From: Chitinimonas arctica
Lineage (GTDB): Bacteria > Pseudomonadota > Gammaproteobacteria > Burkholderiales > Chitinimonadaceae
Assembly: GCF_007431345.1 (NCBI RefSeq)
Contig: NZ_CP041730.1
Location: 2,480,001-2,544,000, forward strand
DNA length: 64,000 nucleotides
Reading direction: 5' to 3'
Within the stretch, counting starts at the first letter, position 1. Each line of letters starts with the position of its first letter. Shown here piece by piece: positions 34,921 to 42,755 of the stretch. The notes beneath the pieces are model-generated. The model was not told the origin of the DNA and did no database searches. It saw nothing but the letters and a program-made list of their open reading frames with translations. Made by a program: the position numbers and the translations under genes.

Positions 34921-35154
34921 GCGGGAGGAAGCGATGGAAGCACGGCGCTATTCCCCCGATATGTAGTTGCCTTAAACTTTCAAGGGGGGATTGCCTGTAA
35001 TAATGCTACGTCTTTGCAAGAATTTCAGCGCATTATCAAAGACTTGGCTTGCCCGGCCGAGGGCGAAAAGCGATAATGCGCCCGCTTTTACTACGGCCTG
35101 CCGTGTCCGGGCCGTATTTGTTTTCCGCCTACCCCAAGCGAAAAGAGAATTCTG

Positions 35155-37146
35155 ATGGCCAACCGTCCCGCCCTGTCCAACGCGATCCGCGTACTTTCCA
35201 TGGATGCCGTGCAACAAGCCAACTCCGGCCACCCCGGTGCGCCCATGGGCATGGCCGAAATCGCGCTGGCCTTGTGGGGCAGCCATCTGAAGCACAATCC
35301 CGGCAATCCCAAGTGGGCCGACCGCGACCGTTTCGTGCTGAGCAATGGCCACGGTTCGATGCTGATCTATTCCTTGCTGCATCTCACCGGCTACGACCTG
35401 ACCATCGCCGATCTGCAGCAGTTCCGCCAACTGCACAGCCGCACGCCCGGCCATCCGGAATACGGCTACGCGCCTGGCATCGAGACCACGACCGGCCCGC
35501 TGGGCCAGGGCATCACCAATGCGGTGGGCATGGCGATGGCCGAGAAGATGCTGGCGGCCCAGTTCAACCAGCCCGGCCACGCCATCGTCGATCACCACAC
35601 CTATGTTTTCCTGGGTGACGGCTGCCTGATGGAAGGCATCAGCCATGAAGCCTGTTCGCTGGCCGGCACCTGGGGCCTGGGCAAGCTGGTGGCGTTCTGG
35701 GACGACAACGGCATCTCCATCGACGGCCATGTGGAAGGCTGGTTCACCGACGATACGCCCAAGCGCTTCGAAGCCTACGGCTGGCATGTCATCGCCGATG
35801 TGGACGGCCACGATGTGGATGCCGTCAATGCGGCCATCACGGCGGCCAAGGCCGAGACCGGCAAACCCACGCTGATCTGCTGCCGTACCGTGATTGGCAA
35901 GGGTTCGCCCAATAAGCAAGGTACCCATGATGTGCATGGCGCCGCACTGGGCCAGGCCGAAATCGAAGCCGCCCGGGTACATATGGAATGGCCGCACAAG
36001 CCATTCGAGCTGCCGCCGGAAATCTACGCCGGCTGGGATGCCAAGGCCCGTGGTGCGCAGCAGGAAGCCGACTGGTCCGAACGCTTCGCCGCCTATCGCG
36101 CCGCCCACCCGGCATTGGCCGCCGAGTTCGAGCGGCGCATGGCCGGCGAATTGCCGGCGAACTGGGCCGACTTCAAGGCTGCCGCCATCGCCAAGATCGA
36201 TGCCGCCGCGCAAACCGTCGCGACCCGCAAGGCCAGCCAGATCGCCCTGGAAGCCTATTCGCCGGCCCTGCCGGAATTCCTGGCCGGCTCGGCCGACCTG
36301 ACCGGCTCCAACCTGACCAACTGGTCCGGCTCGAAGTGGATAGACGGCAGCGGCCAAGGCAACTACATCAGCTATGGCGTGCGTGAATTCGGCATGGCCG
36401 CCATCATGAACGGCATGAGCCTGCATGGTGGCCTGCGGCCTTACGGCGGTACCTTCCTGATGTTCAGCGAGTACGCCCGCAATGCCTTGCGGATGGCCGC
36501 CCTGATGAAGATCAACCCGATCTTCGTGTTTACCCACGATTCCATCGGTCTGGGCGAGGATGGCCCGACCCACCAGCCGGTCGAGCAGACGGCTACCTTG
36601 CGCTATATCCCCAATATGGACGTATGGCGCCCCTGCGATACCACCGAAACGGCCGTGGCCTGGTCCTTCGCCGTCGAACAGCAGACCCGTCCGAGCAGCC
36701 TGGTGCTGAGCCGCCAGAATCTGCCCTTCGTTTCACGTGAAGCGGAACAGATCGCCGCCATCGCCAAGGGCGGCTACGTGCTGCGCGAAGCCGAAGGCGG
36801 CGCCGCCCAGCTGATCCTGATCGGCACCGGTTCGGAAGTCGAACTGGCCCTGAAGGCGCAGGCCCAGTTGGCCACCGAAGGCATCCGTGCCCGCGTGGTG
36901 TCGATGCCTTCCACCAATGTGTTCGACCGGCAGGATCGCGACTACCAGGCCAGCGTGCTGAGCAAGGGCGTGCCGCGGGTGGCGATCGAAGCGGGCGTGT
37001 CCGACTTCTGGCGCAAGTACGTCGGTCTGGAAGGCGCGGTTGTCGGGATGGATACCTTCGGCGAATCGGCGCCGGCTCCGGCCTTGTTCAAAGCCTTCGG
37101 TTTCACGGTGGAAAATGTAGTCGCCGTGGCGAAATCCGTACTGTAA
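35155..37146 (+). CDS. tkt: Transketolase
   Basis: Transketolase moves two-carbon units between sugar phosphates in the pentose phosphate and Calvin cycles using thiamine diphosphate. The 663-residue protein has the expected segments: MDAVQQANSGHPGAPMGMAE, FVLSNGHGSMLIYSLLHL, the ThDP-binding FLGDGCLMEGISHEA, and HDSIGLGEDGPTHQPVEQ in the pyrimidine domain. It is the first gene of the tkt, gap, pgk, fba block but ends with its own terminator, so it is a separate transcription unit. Confidence 0.97.
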   Translation: MANRPALSNAIRVLSMDAVQQANSGHPGAPMGMAEIALALWGSHLKHNPGNPKWADRDRFVLSNGHGSMLIYSLLHLTGYDLTIADLQQFRQLHSRTPGHPEYGYAPGIETTTGPLGQGITNAVGMAMAEKMLAAQFNQPGHAIVDHHTYVFLGDGCLMEGISHEACSLAGTWGLGKLVAFWDDNGISIDGHVEGWFTDDTPKRFEAYGWHVIADVDGHDVDAVNAAITAAKAETGKPTLICCRTVIGKGSPNKQGTHDVHGAALGQAEIEAARVHMEWPHKPFELPPEIYAGWDAKARGAQQEADWSERFAAYRAAHPALAAEFERRMAGELPANWADFKAAAIAKIDAAAQTVATRKASQIALEAYSPALPEFLAGSADLTGSNLTNWSGSKWIDGSGQGNYISYGVREFGMAAIMNGMSLHGGLRPYGGTFLMFSEYARNALRMAALMKINPIFVFTHDSIGLGEDGPTHQPVEQTATLRYIPNMDVWRPCDTTETAVAWSFAVEQQTRPSSLVLSRQNLPFVSREAEQIAAIAKGGYVLREAEGGAAQLILIGTGSEVELALKAQAQLATEGIRARVVSMPSTNVFDRQDRDYQASVLSKGVPRVAIEAGVSDFWRKYVGLEGAVVGMDTFGESAPAPALFKAFGFTVENVVAVAKSVL

Positions 37147-37159
37147 ATCAGCTCTACCA

Positions 37160-37190
37160 AAAACGGCTCCGCTCAAGGCGGGGCCGTTTT
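37160..37190 (+). terminator. Rho-independent terminator after tkt
   Basis: A 13-base-pair stem (37160-37172 with 37178-37190, one G-T pair) has a five-base loop and ends in TTTT. It lies 13 bases after the tkt stop. Confidence 0.88.
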
Positions 37191-37210
37191 GCTTTGGTAT
37201 CGGCGCTGCC

Positions 37211-37268
37211 GAAAGGGACTAAATCGATGTCGCGACGCAACATTTTGTCGCGCTTGTAGTCCCCTTTC
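37211..37268. other. Long imperfect inverted repeat upstream of gap
   Basis: GAAAGGGACTA at 37211-37221 pairs with TAGTCCCCTTTC at 37257-37268 with one bulge. Inside it CGCGAC (37231-37236) pairs with GTCGCG (37247-37252). It lies between the tkt terminator and the gap leader. It could be a cruciform regulatory site or a degenerate terminator. Confidence 0.5.
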
Positions 37269-37297
37269 AGGCGGCGAGCCGGTTACAATCGCGGCCT

Positions 37298-37327
37298 TGT
37301 AGTCATAATGGCGGCGACTACATTTTT
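37298..37327 (+). promoter_or_regulatory. Terminator-like hairpin in the gap leader
   Basis: TGTAGTC (37298-37304) and GACTACA (37316-37322) form a perfect seven-base stem with an 11-base loop, followed by TTTTT. It lies 29 bases before the gap ATG. This is the form of an intrinsic terminator or attenuator, though TGTAGT-type arms are also reminiscent of operator half-sites of the HexR family. Which of the two it is cannot be decided from sequence. Confidence 0.5.
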
Positions 37328-37355
37328 CGCCGGCCCTGTCATGGAGAATTCAAGC

Positions 37356-38372
37356 ATGTCCATCCGCATTGCCATCAACGGCTACGGACGCATCGGTCGC
37401 AACGTGTTGCGCGCGCTGTATGAACTGAACCGCAACGAGGATTTCAAGATCGTCGCCATCAATGCTTCGGGCGATATCGAAACCAACGCGCACCTGACCC
37501 GCTTCGATACCGTTCACGGCCGCTTCAATGCGGAAGTGAAAGCCGATGGCGACTGGCTGCGCATCAATGGCGAGAACATCCGCTTCTTTTCGACCCGCAA
37601 TCCGGCCGAACTGCCCTGGGGCGAGCTGGGTATCGATATCGTGCTGGAATGCACCGGTGCCTTTACCAGCAAGGCCAAGTGCCAGGCCCACCTGGATGCC
37701 GGCGCCAAGAAGGTGCTGATTTCCGCGCCAGGCGACAAGGACGTGGATGCCACCATCGTCTACGGCGTCAACCACGGCATCCTGACCCGCGATATGACGG
37801 TGGTGTCGAACGCTTCCTGCACCACCAACTGCCTGGCACCGGTCGCCAAGGTGCTGAACGACCATGTCGGCATCGTCAAAGGCTTGATGACCACCATCCA
37901 TGCCTATACCAATGACCAGGTGCTGACCGATGTACGGCACAAGGATCTGCGCCGCGCCCGTTCCGCCACGCAAAGCCTGATCCCCACCAAGACCGGCGCC
38001 GCCGCCGCCGTGGGCCTGGTGCTGCCGGAGCTGAACGGCAAGCTGGACGGTTTCTCGGTGCGCGTGCCCACCATCAATGTGTCGCTGGTGGACCTGACTT
38101 TCCAGTCGGCCCGTCCCACCAGCAAGGAAGAGATCAACGCGTTGATGCGCGACGCCGCCGGTGGCGGCCCGCTCAAGGGCGTGCTGGGCTATAACGACCT
38201 GCCGCTGGTTTCGATCGATTTCAACCACACCAACGAAGCCTCGATCTTCGATTCCACCCTGACCAAGGTCAGCAACGGCGATATGGTCAAGATTTGCGCC
38301 TGGTACGACAACGAGTGGGGCTTCTCGGTGCAGATGCTCAATACCGCGCGCGCCATGATGGCGGCGGTTTGA
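37356..38372 (+). CDS. gap: Glyceraldehyde-3-phosphate dehydrogenase, type I
   Basis: GAPDH converts glyceraldehyde-3-phosphate and phosphate to 1,3-bisphosphoglycerate. The 338-residue protein starts SIRIAINGYGRIGRNVLRAL (NAD(P) fold) and has the catalytic Cys in VSNASCTTNCLAPVAK. It ends with WYDNEWGFSVQML. GGAG lies about ten bases before ATG37356; the frame is open upstream to 37308, but that part overlaps the leader hairpin and is not family sequence. Confidence 0.97.
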   Translation: MSIRIAINGYGRIGRNVLRALYELNRNEDFKIVAINASGDIETNAHLTRFDTVHGRFNAEVKADGDWLRINGENIRFFSTRNPAELPWGELGIDIVLECTGAFTSKAKCQAHLDAGAKKVLISAPGDKDVDATIVYGVNHGILTRDMTVVSNASCTTNCLAPVAKVLNDHVGIVKGLMTTIHAYTNDQVLTDVRHKDLRRARSATQSLIPTKTGAAAAVGLVLPELNGKLDGFSVRVPTINVSLVDLTFQSARPTSKEEINALMRDAAGGGPLKGVLGYNDLPLVSIDFNHTNEASIFDSTLTKVSNGDMVKICAWYDNEWGFSVQMLNTARAMMAAV

Positions 38373-38457
38373 TGGCACGCCTGTAGTGGCGACAAGGGTG
38401 GCTACGCGGTGGAATGGCGGTAAATTCGCCCTTTCGCCGCGCTGAAAGGTTAGGACC

Positions 38458-39633
38458 ATGAACTTCAAGAAACTTACCGATATCGATCTGGCCGGCCGCC
38501 GGGTCTTGATCCGGGTCGATATGAATGTACCGGTCAAGGACGGCAAGCTGGGCGACGACACCCGCATCCGCGCTTCCCTGCCCACCATTCGCCATTGTCT
38601 GCAAGCCGGTGCCGGCGTGCTGCTGATGACCCATCTGGGGCGCCCCAGCGAAGGCGTCGTGGCGGAAGAGGACAAGTTGGCGCCGGTGGCGGCCCGCCTG
38701 GGTGAGCTTTTGGGCCGGCAGGTACCGGTCATCGCCGATTGGCAGGGCCATGGTGTCCAGCCGGGCGAATTGGCGATGCTGGAAAATATCCGCACCAATG
38801 TTGGCGAGAAGAAGAACAGCGACGACCTGGGCCAGCGTTATGCCGCCTTGTGCGATGTATTCGTCAACGACGCCTTCGGTACCGCCCACCGCGCCGAGGC
38901 CTCCACCCACGCGGTCGCCAAGTTCGCACCGCAAGCCTGTGCCGGCCTGTTGCTGGCAGCCGAACTGGACGCACTGGGCAAGGCCCTGGCGCAACCCGCC
39001 CGCCCGCTGGTCGCCATCGTGGCCGGCTCCAAGGTGTCGACCAAACTGACCATTCTGGAATCGCTGGCGGATAAGGTAGACCAACTGATCGTCGGCGGCG
39101 GCATCGCCAATACCTTTTTGCAGGCGGAAGGCCACGAGATCGGCAAGTCGCTGGCCGAGCCCGACCTGCTCGAGCAGGCCCGTGCCGTGATCGCCAAGAT
39201 CCGCGCCCGTGGCGGCGATGTGCCGCTACCCGGCGACGTGGTGGTCGGCAAGCGTTTCGATGCCGCCGAGCCTGCCGTACATAAGACGCTGTCGCAGCTG
39301 GAAGCGGACGATATGATCTTCGATATCGGCCCGGATTCGGCCCGCCAGCTGGCCGAGCTGATCGCCGGTGCCGGCACCGTGGTATGGAATGGTCCGGTCG
39401 GCGTGTTCGAGTTCGACCAGTTCGGCGCCGGTACCGAGGCCCTGGCACGCGCCATTGCCGCCAGCCCGGCGTTCTCCATCGCCGGGGGCGGCGATACCCT
39501 GGCGGCGGTGGCCAAGTACGGCATTACCGAACAGGTCGGCTATATCTCCACCGGCGGTGGCGCCTTCCTGGAGTTCCTGGAAGGCAAGACCTTGCCGGCC
39601 GTGGACGTGCTTTGCCAACGCGCTGGAGATTGA
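38458..39633 (+). CDS. pgk: Phosphoglycerate kinase
   Basis: Pgk transfers phosphate from 1,3-bisphosphoglycerate to ADP. The 391-residue protein has the standard RRVLIRVDMNVPVKDG opening, the LMTHLGRPSEG and AHRAEASTHAVAKF motifs, and GPVGVFEFDQFGAGT with AGGGDTLAAV near the C-terminus. AGGTTAGGA lies before the ATG. It follows gap after 85 bases and is followed by a DUF4349 lipoprotein gene two bases after its stop. Confidence 0.97.
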   Translation: MNFKKLTDIDLAGRRVLIRVDMNVPVKDGKLGDDTRIRASLPTIRHCLQAGAGVLLMTHLGRPSEGVVAEEDKLAPVAARLGELLGRQVPVIADWQGHGVQPGELAMLENIRTNVGEKKNSDDLGQRYAALCDVFVNDAFGTAHRAEASTHAVAKFAPQACAGLLLAAELDALGKALAQPARPLVAIVAGSKVSTKLTILESLADKVDQLIVGGGIANTFLQAEGHEIGKSLAEPDLLEQARAVIAKIRARGGDVPLPGDVVVGKRFDAAEPAVHKTLSQLEADDMIFDIGPDSARQLAELIAGAGTVVWNGPVGVFEFDQFGAGTEALARAIAASPAFSIAGGGDTLAAVAKYGITEQVGYISTGGGAFLEFLEGKTLPAVDVLCQRAGD

Positions 39634-39634
39634 T

Positions 39635-40489
39635 GTGATCGCGCGCCGCTGGCTGGTTTCACTGTTCGCTCTCGCGGTCCTGGCCGGTTGCAGCCGCAAG
39701 GACGAAGCCGGCGGGATGGCGATGTCGGCGGCACCGGCCGCCGATATGGCCGAAGTGCAAGCGCCTCCGCCGGCGGGCGCCGCCGGCATGGCGGCCCCGG
39801 CTGCACTGCAGCGTCGCTATCTGGCCGTACACCATACCCTGGAAGTACAGGCCGAAGCCGAGCGGGTCGAAGCCCTCTGGCGGCAAATCCAGGCCAGGAG
39901 CGTCGAAATGGGTGGCGAGGTAGTCAGCGCTGAATTGTCGCGCGGCGACGATAGGCAGCCCACCGCCAGCCTGTCGCTGCGCTTGCCGCCGGCGCAGGTG
40001 CCGGCCCTGTTCGCCCTGTTGGCCCAGGGCGGCGAGCTGGTAAATACCCGCACCGATAGCGAGGACAAGACCGCCGAGGTCATCGATGTGGAAGCGCGCC
40101 AGAAAAACCTGGTCGATGCGCGCGACCGGCTCCGCCAACTATTGGCGGAGCGCACCGGTAAGTTGGCGGATGTATTGGAAGTGCAGAAGTCGCTGACCGA
40201 GACGCAAAGCCAACTCGATAGCATGAATGGACAGCGCAAGGCGCTGGCCGAACAAACCGACAAGATTCGGCTCGATCTCACCATCCATACCCCGCGAAGC
40301 GTGATCGAGCGCAGTGCGCTGGCCCCCCTCAAGGATGCTTGGCACCGGCTCGGCTATGTCGCATCGGAAAGCCTGGCAGGTCTGCTGACCCTGCTGGCGG
40401 CTTTGCTGCCGTGGACGCTGCTGGGTGTGCCGCTTTGGCTGCTGGTTCGCCGTGCCTGGCGCAAGCGCCGCGCGGCCCGGGCCACTTGA
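39635..40489 (+). CDS. DUF4349 lipoprotein
   Basis: The 284-residue product starts with GTG39635, two bases after the pgk stop (TGATGTG), with GGAG in the pgk 3' end as ribosome binding site. A lipoprotein signal peptide ends with LAVLAGC (lipobox). An Ala-rich linker follows, then the DUF4349 core with a coiled coil (VIDVEARQKNLVDARDRLRQL and LADVLEVQKSLTETQSQLDSM). A C-terminal membrane helix (LAGLLTLLAALLPWTLLGVPLWLLV) and a basic tail follow. Function is unknown. Its tight placement between pgk and fba means it is co-expressed with glycolysis; in many relatives pyruvate kinase occupies this slot. Confidence 0.9.
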   Translation: MIARRWLVSLFALAVLAGCSRKDEAGGMAMSAAPAADMAEVQAPPPAGAAGMAAPAALQRRYLAVHHTLEVQAEAERVEALWRQIQARSVEMGGEVVSAELSRGDDRQPTASLSLRLPPAQVPALFALLAQGGELVNTRTDSEDKTAEVIDVEARQKNLVDARDRLRQLLAERTGKLADVLEVQKSLTETQSQLDSMNGQRKALAEQTDKIRLDLTIHTPRSVIERSALAPLKDAWHRLGYVASESLAGLLTLLAALLPWTLLGVPLWLLVRRAWRKRRAARAT

Positions 40490-40523
40490 ATTTTCAGAAT
40501 CCAACAATTTTAGGAGTGTAGTG

Positions 40524-41588
40524 ATGTCCCTCGTTTCGATGCGCCAGTTGCTCGATCACGCCGCCGATAACGGCTATGGCTTGCCGGCTTTCAACGTCAA
40601 CAACCTCGAACAGGTGTTGGCCATCATGCAGGCCGCCGACGAATGCAATAGCCCGGTCATCATGCAAGGCTCGGCCGGCGCCCGCAAATATGCCGGCGAA
40701 GCCTTCCTGCGCCACCTGATCCTGGCCGCCACCGAAGCCTACCCGCATATCCCGGTGGTGATGCACCAGGACCACGGCGCCAGCCCGGCCGTGTGTATCC
40801 AGGCCATGCGCTCGGGTTTTTCCAGCGTGATGATGGATGGTTCGCTGCTGGAAGACGCCAAGACCCCCTCCAGCTACGACTACAACGTGGACGTGACCCG
40901 TCGCGTGGTCGAAATGGCCCACGCCATCGGTGTGTCGGTGGAAGGTGAACTGGGTTGCCTGGGCTCGCTGGAAACCGGCATGGGCGAGGCGGAAGACGGC
41001 CACGGCGCGGAAGGCAAGCTGAGCCACGACCAGTTGCTGACCGATCCGGACGAAGCCGCCGATTTCGTCAAGCGTACCCAGGTCGATGCCCTGGCCATCG
41101 CCATCGGTACCAGCCATGGCGCCTACAAGTTCACCCGCAAGCCCACCGGCGATATCCTGGCCATCGAGCGCATCAAGCAGATCCACGCCCGTATCCCCAA
41201 CACCCACCTGGTGATGCACGGTTCCAGCTCGGTGCCGCAGGAATGGCTGGAGATCATCCGCGAACACGGCGGCGAGATGAAGGAAACCTACGGCGTGCCG
41301 GTCGAGGAAATCGTCACCGGCATCAAGTACGGCGTGCGCAAGATCAATATCGACACCGATATCCGTCTGGCGATGACCGGCTCGATCCGCCGCTTCCTGG
41401 CACAGAACAAGAGCGAATTCGACCCGCGCAAATTCCTCAAGGACGCCACCTCGGCCGCCAAGGATATCTGCAAGGCCCGCTTCGAAGCCTTCGGATGTGC
41501 CGGCCAGGCCGACAAGATCAAGCCGGTGAGCATGGAGAAGATGTCGGACCGGTACAAGAAGGGTGAGTTGGCGGCGGTGATCAAGTAA
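40524..41588 (+). CDS. fba: Fructose-bisphosphate aldolase, class II (Calvin-type)
   Basis: Fba reversibly cleaves fructose-1,6-bisphosphate. The 354-residue protein is the Calvin-cycle subtype of class II aldolase: PAFNVNNLEQVLAIMQAA, VVMHQDHGASPAVC with the metal-binding His, then VEGELGCLGSLETGMGE, GTSHGAYKF and HGSSSVPQEW. TTAGGAG precedes ATG40524. It closes the gap-pgk-DUF4349-fba unit and is followed by a strong hairpin. Confidence 0.97.
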   Translation: MSLVSMRQLLDHAADNGYGLPAFNVNNLEQVLAIMQAADECNSPVIMQGSAGARKYAGEAFLRHLILAATEAYPHIPVVMHQDHGASPAVCIQAMRSGFSSVMMDGSLLEDAKTPSSYDYNVDVTRRVVEMAHAIGVSVEGELGCLGSLETGMGEAEDGHGAEGKLSHDQLLTDPDEAADFVKRTQVDALAIAIGTSHGAYKFTRKPTGDILAIERIKQIHARIPNTHLVMHGSSSVPQEWLEIIREHGGEMKETYGVPVEEIVTGIKYGVRKINIDTDIRLAMTGSIRRFLAQNKSEFDPRKFLKDATSAAKDICKARFEAFGCAGQADKIKPVSMEKMSDRYKKGELAAVIK

Positions 41589-41596
41589 TTTGTATC

Positions 41597-41628
41597 AGTC
41601 TTGCCGCGGCGTCGCGGCAAGACTATTT
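41597..41628 (+). terminator. Terminator hairpin after fba
   Basis: A perfect 12-base-pair stem (41597-41608 with 41613-41624) has a four-base loop and is followed by a short ATTT tail. It lies nine bases after the fba stop and could work in both directions, serving the convergent gene as well. Confidence 0.8.
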
Positions 41629-41657
41629 AGGCCAGTGTTTATGCCCGGGCCGAGCCA

Positions 41658-42461
41658 TCAAGCGAACTTTCCTGCGTCGCATACTTGGGAACGCGGGGAT
41701 TGGCTATTGGTATTCGTGTCATTCTGTTCGGAGGTCTCATCCACGCTAGGAATTTGCGTAGCTGATGGGGGCTCGTCGGTTTCGGATAAAATAACCTGGA
41801 AGGCATATGGGTCTTTTTTTATGCCTTCAATCTCAATGTGACGGATAGAGTGCTGACCAAACAATCGTAAAAAGAAATTGAGAACCTCGTCAAGCCGCCA
41901 GCGCGGACAGTCTGAAAGCCCCGCTTTGAAATGGGGATTTTCAGTTTTCAGCAGGACGAATTCCGGTTTGGCGTCAAATTCATCATCGTCATTAATGATC
42001 AAGCAAAGCCTGGCACATATGGAAGCAATTATATCCGGATTGCCTTCGGGTATCGGATTACTTGTACAACATATATCGTTCAAGTCCAGCCTGATTTCAA
42101 TATAAATTTTCTGGCCATCCGGGATGATATTCAAGAATAGATTCTTAATGGATGGGAGTCCCTCCACTTTCTTGAGGCCTTTCCGAAGAGCCTCATCCAG
42201 CAGGAACATAAACCCTCCCTGGGACAGGATATCGTCAAAGTGGGCGGATATTTCGTTCCTTATTTCTGCATCTTTAATCCTGCAAAGTACATGTTTTTTG
42301 AATTCCAGTAGTTGCGCTCTATTCGTATTTTCAGTGAAATGCAATGTTTCTCCGGCCACATAGAAACTACCGTGACCACGTTCAAAGTCAATTTCGGTAG
42401 TGTTGAGCAGTACAGGTGATGGTTTGTATTCAAAACAGTGACTAATATCAAAAATTGCCAT
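41658..42461 (-). CDS. Hypothetical protein, 267 residues, AT-rich
   Basis: Not recognised. It has no signal peptide or membrane segment. The body is mixed alpha/beta with a short cysteine pair (DLNDICCTSN) and an acidic, Ser/Thr-rich C-terminal tail (SETDEPPSATQIPSVDETSE). Base composition and codon use are clearly more AT-rich than the flanking fba and ybdL genes, as in the large phosphatase gene 294 bases upstream on the same strand. Good ribosome binding site (GGGAGGA). It may be an accessory factor of that gene, for example a chaperone or immunity-type partner, but nothing in the sequence proves it. Confidence 0.6.
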   Translation of the reverse strand: MAIFDISHCFEYKPSPVLLNTTEIDFERGHGSFYVAGETLHFTENTNRAQLLEFKKHVLCRIKDAEIRNEISAHFDDILSQGGFMFLLDEALRKGLKKVEGLPSIKNLFLNIIPDGQKIYIEIRLDLNDICCTSNPIPEGNPDIIASICARLCLIINDDDEFDAKPEFVLLKTENPHFKAGLSDCPRWRLDEVLNFFLRLFGQHSIRHIEIEGIKKDPYAFQVILSETDEPPSATQIPSVDETSEQNDTNTNSQSPRSQVCDAGKFA

Positions 42462-42755
42462 AGCCGTCCTCCCGGGGGAGTTTAAAAATTTATTTCGGAT
42501 ATGCTAGTGTCTCCGAAAGATAAAATGCCAGTCCATGCAAAAATTTGCACGTTAATAAAATTTTTGTCATAAAATAGACTTTCCATCTTTCGGAATTCTG
42601 ACGTGCCTTCAGAATTTTGTCGTGTTGGGACCGAGTAGGGAACTGCACCATGTCATGGTGCTTCCATGTAGCACGCTTCTTCCGCCTGCATGAATGAGCT
42701 GGCCGCCATCTAAAGGGACAATAACCATGCACCCGGCGCTCGTTCGCGAATTCAA
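42462..42755. other. AT-rich intergenic region with inverted repeats
   Basis: About 294 bases between the two island genes, with no credible ORF. TCCGAAAGAT (42512-42521) is repeated inverted as ATCTTTCGGA (42585-42594). AATTCTGA (42594-42601) pairs with TCAGAATT (42609-42616) as a hairpin. These may be operators or the 3' end of the phosphatase transcript. No promoter is called with confidence. Confidence 0.5.

Noticed and set aside
34961..35010. Sigma-70 promoter for tkt using the TAATAAT at about 34998
   Set aside because: The nearest TTGCCT -35 candidate is 24 bases away, too far for a standard promoter.
42490..42732. Minus-strand 80-codon frame between the island genes
   Set aside because: No ribosome binding site, no recognisable domain, basic low-complexity composition, and overlap with inverted repeats.
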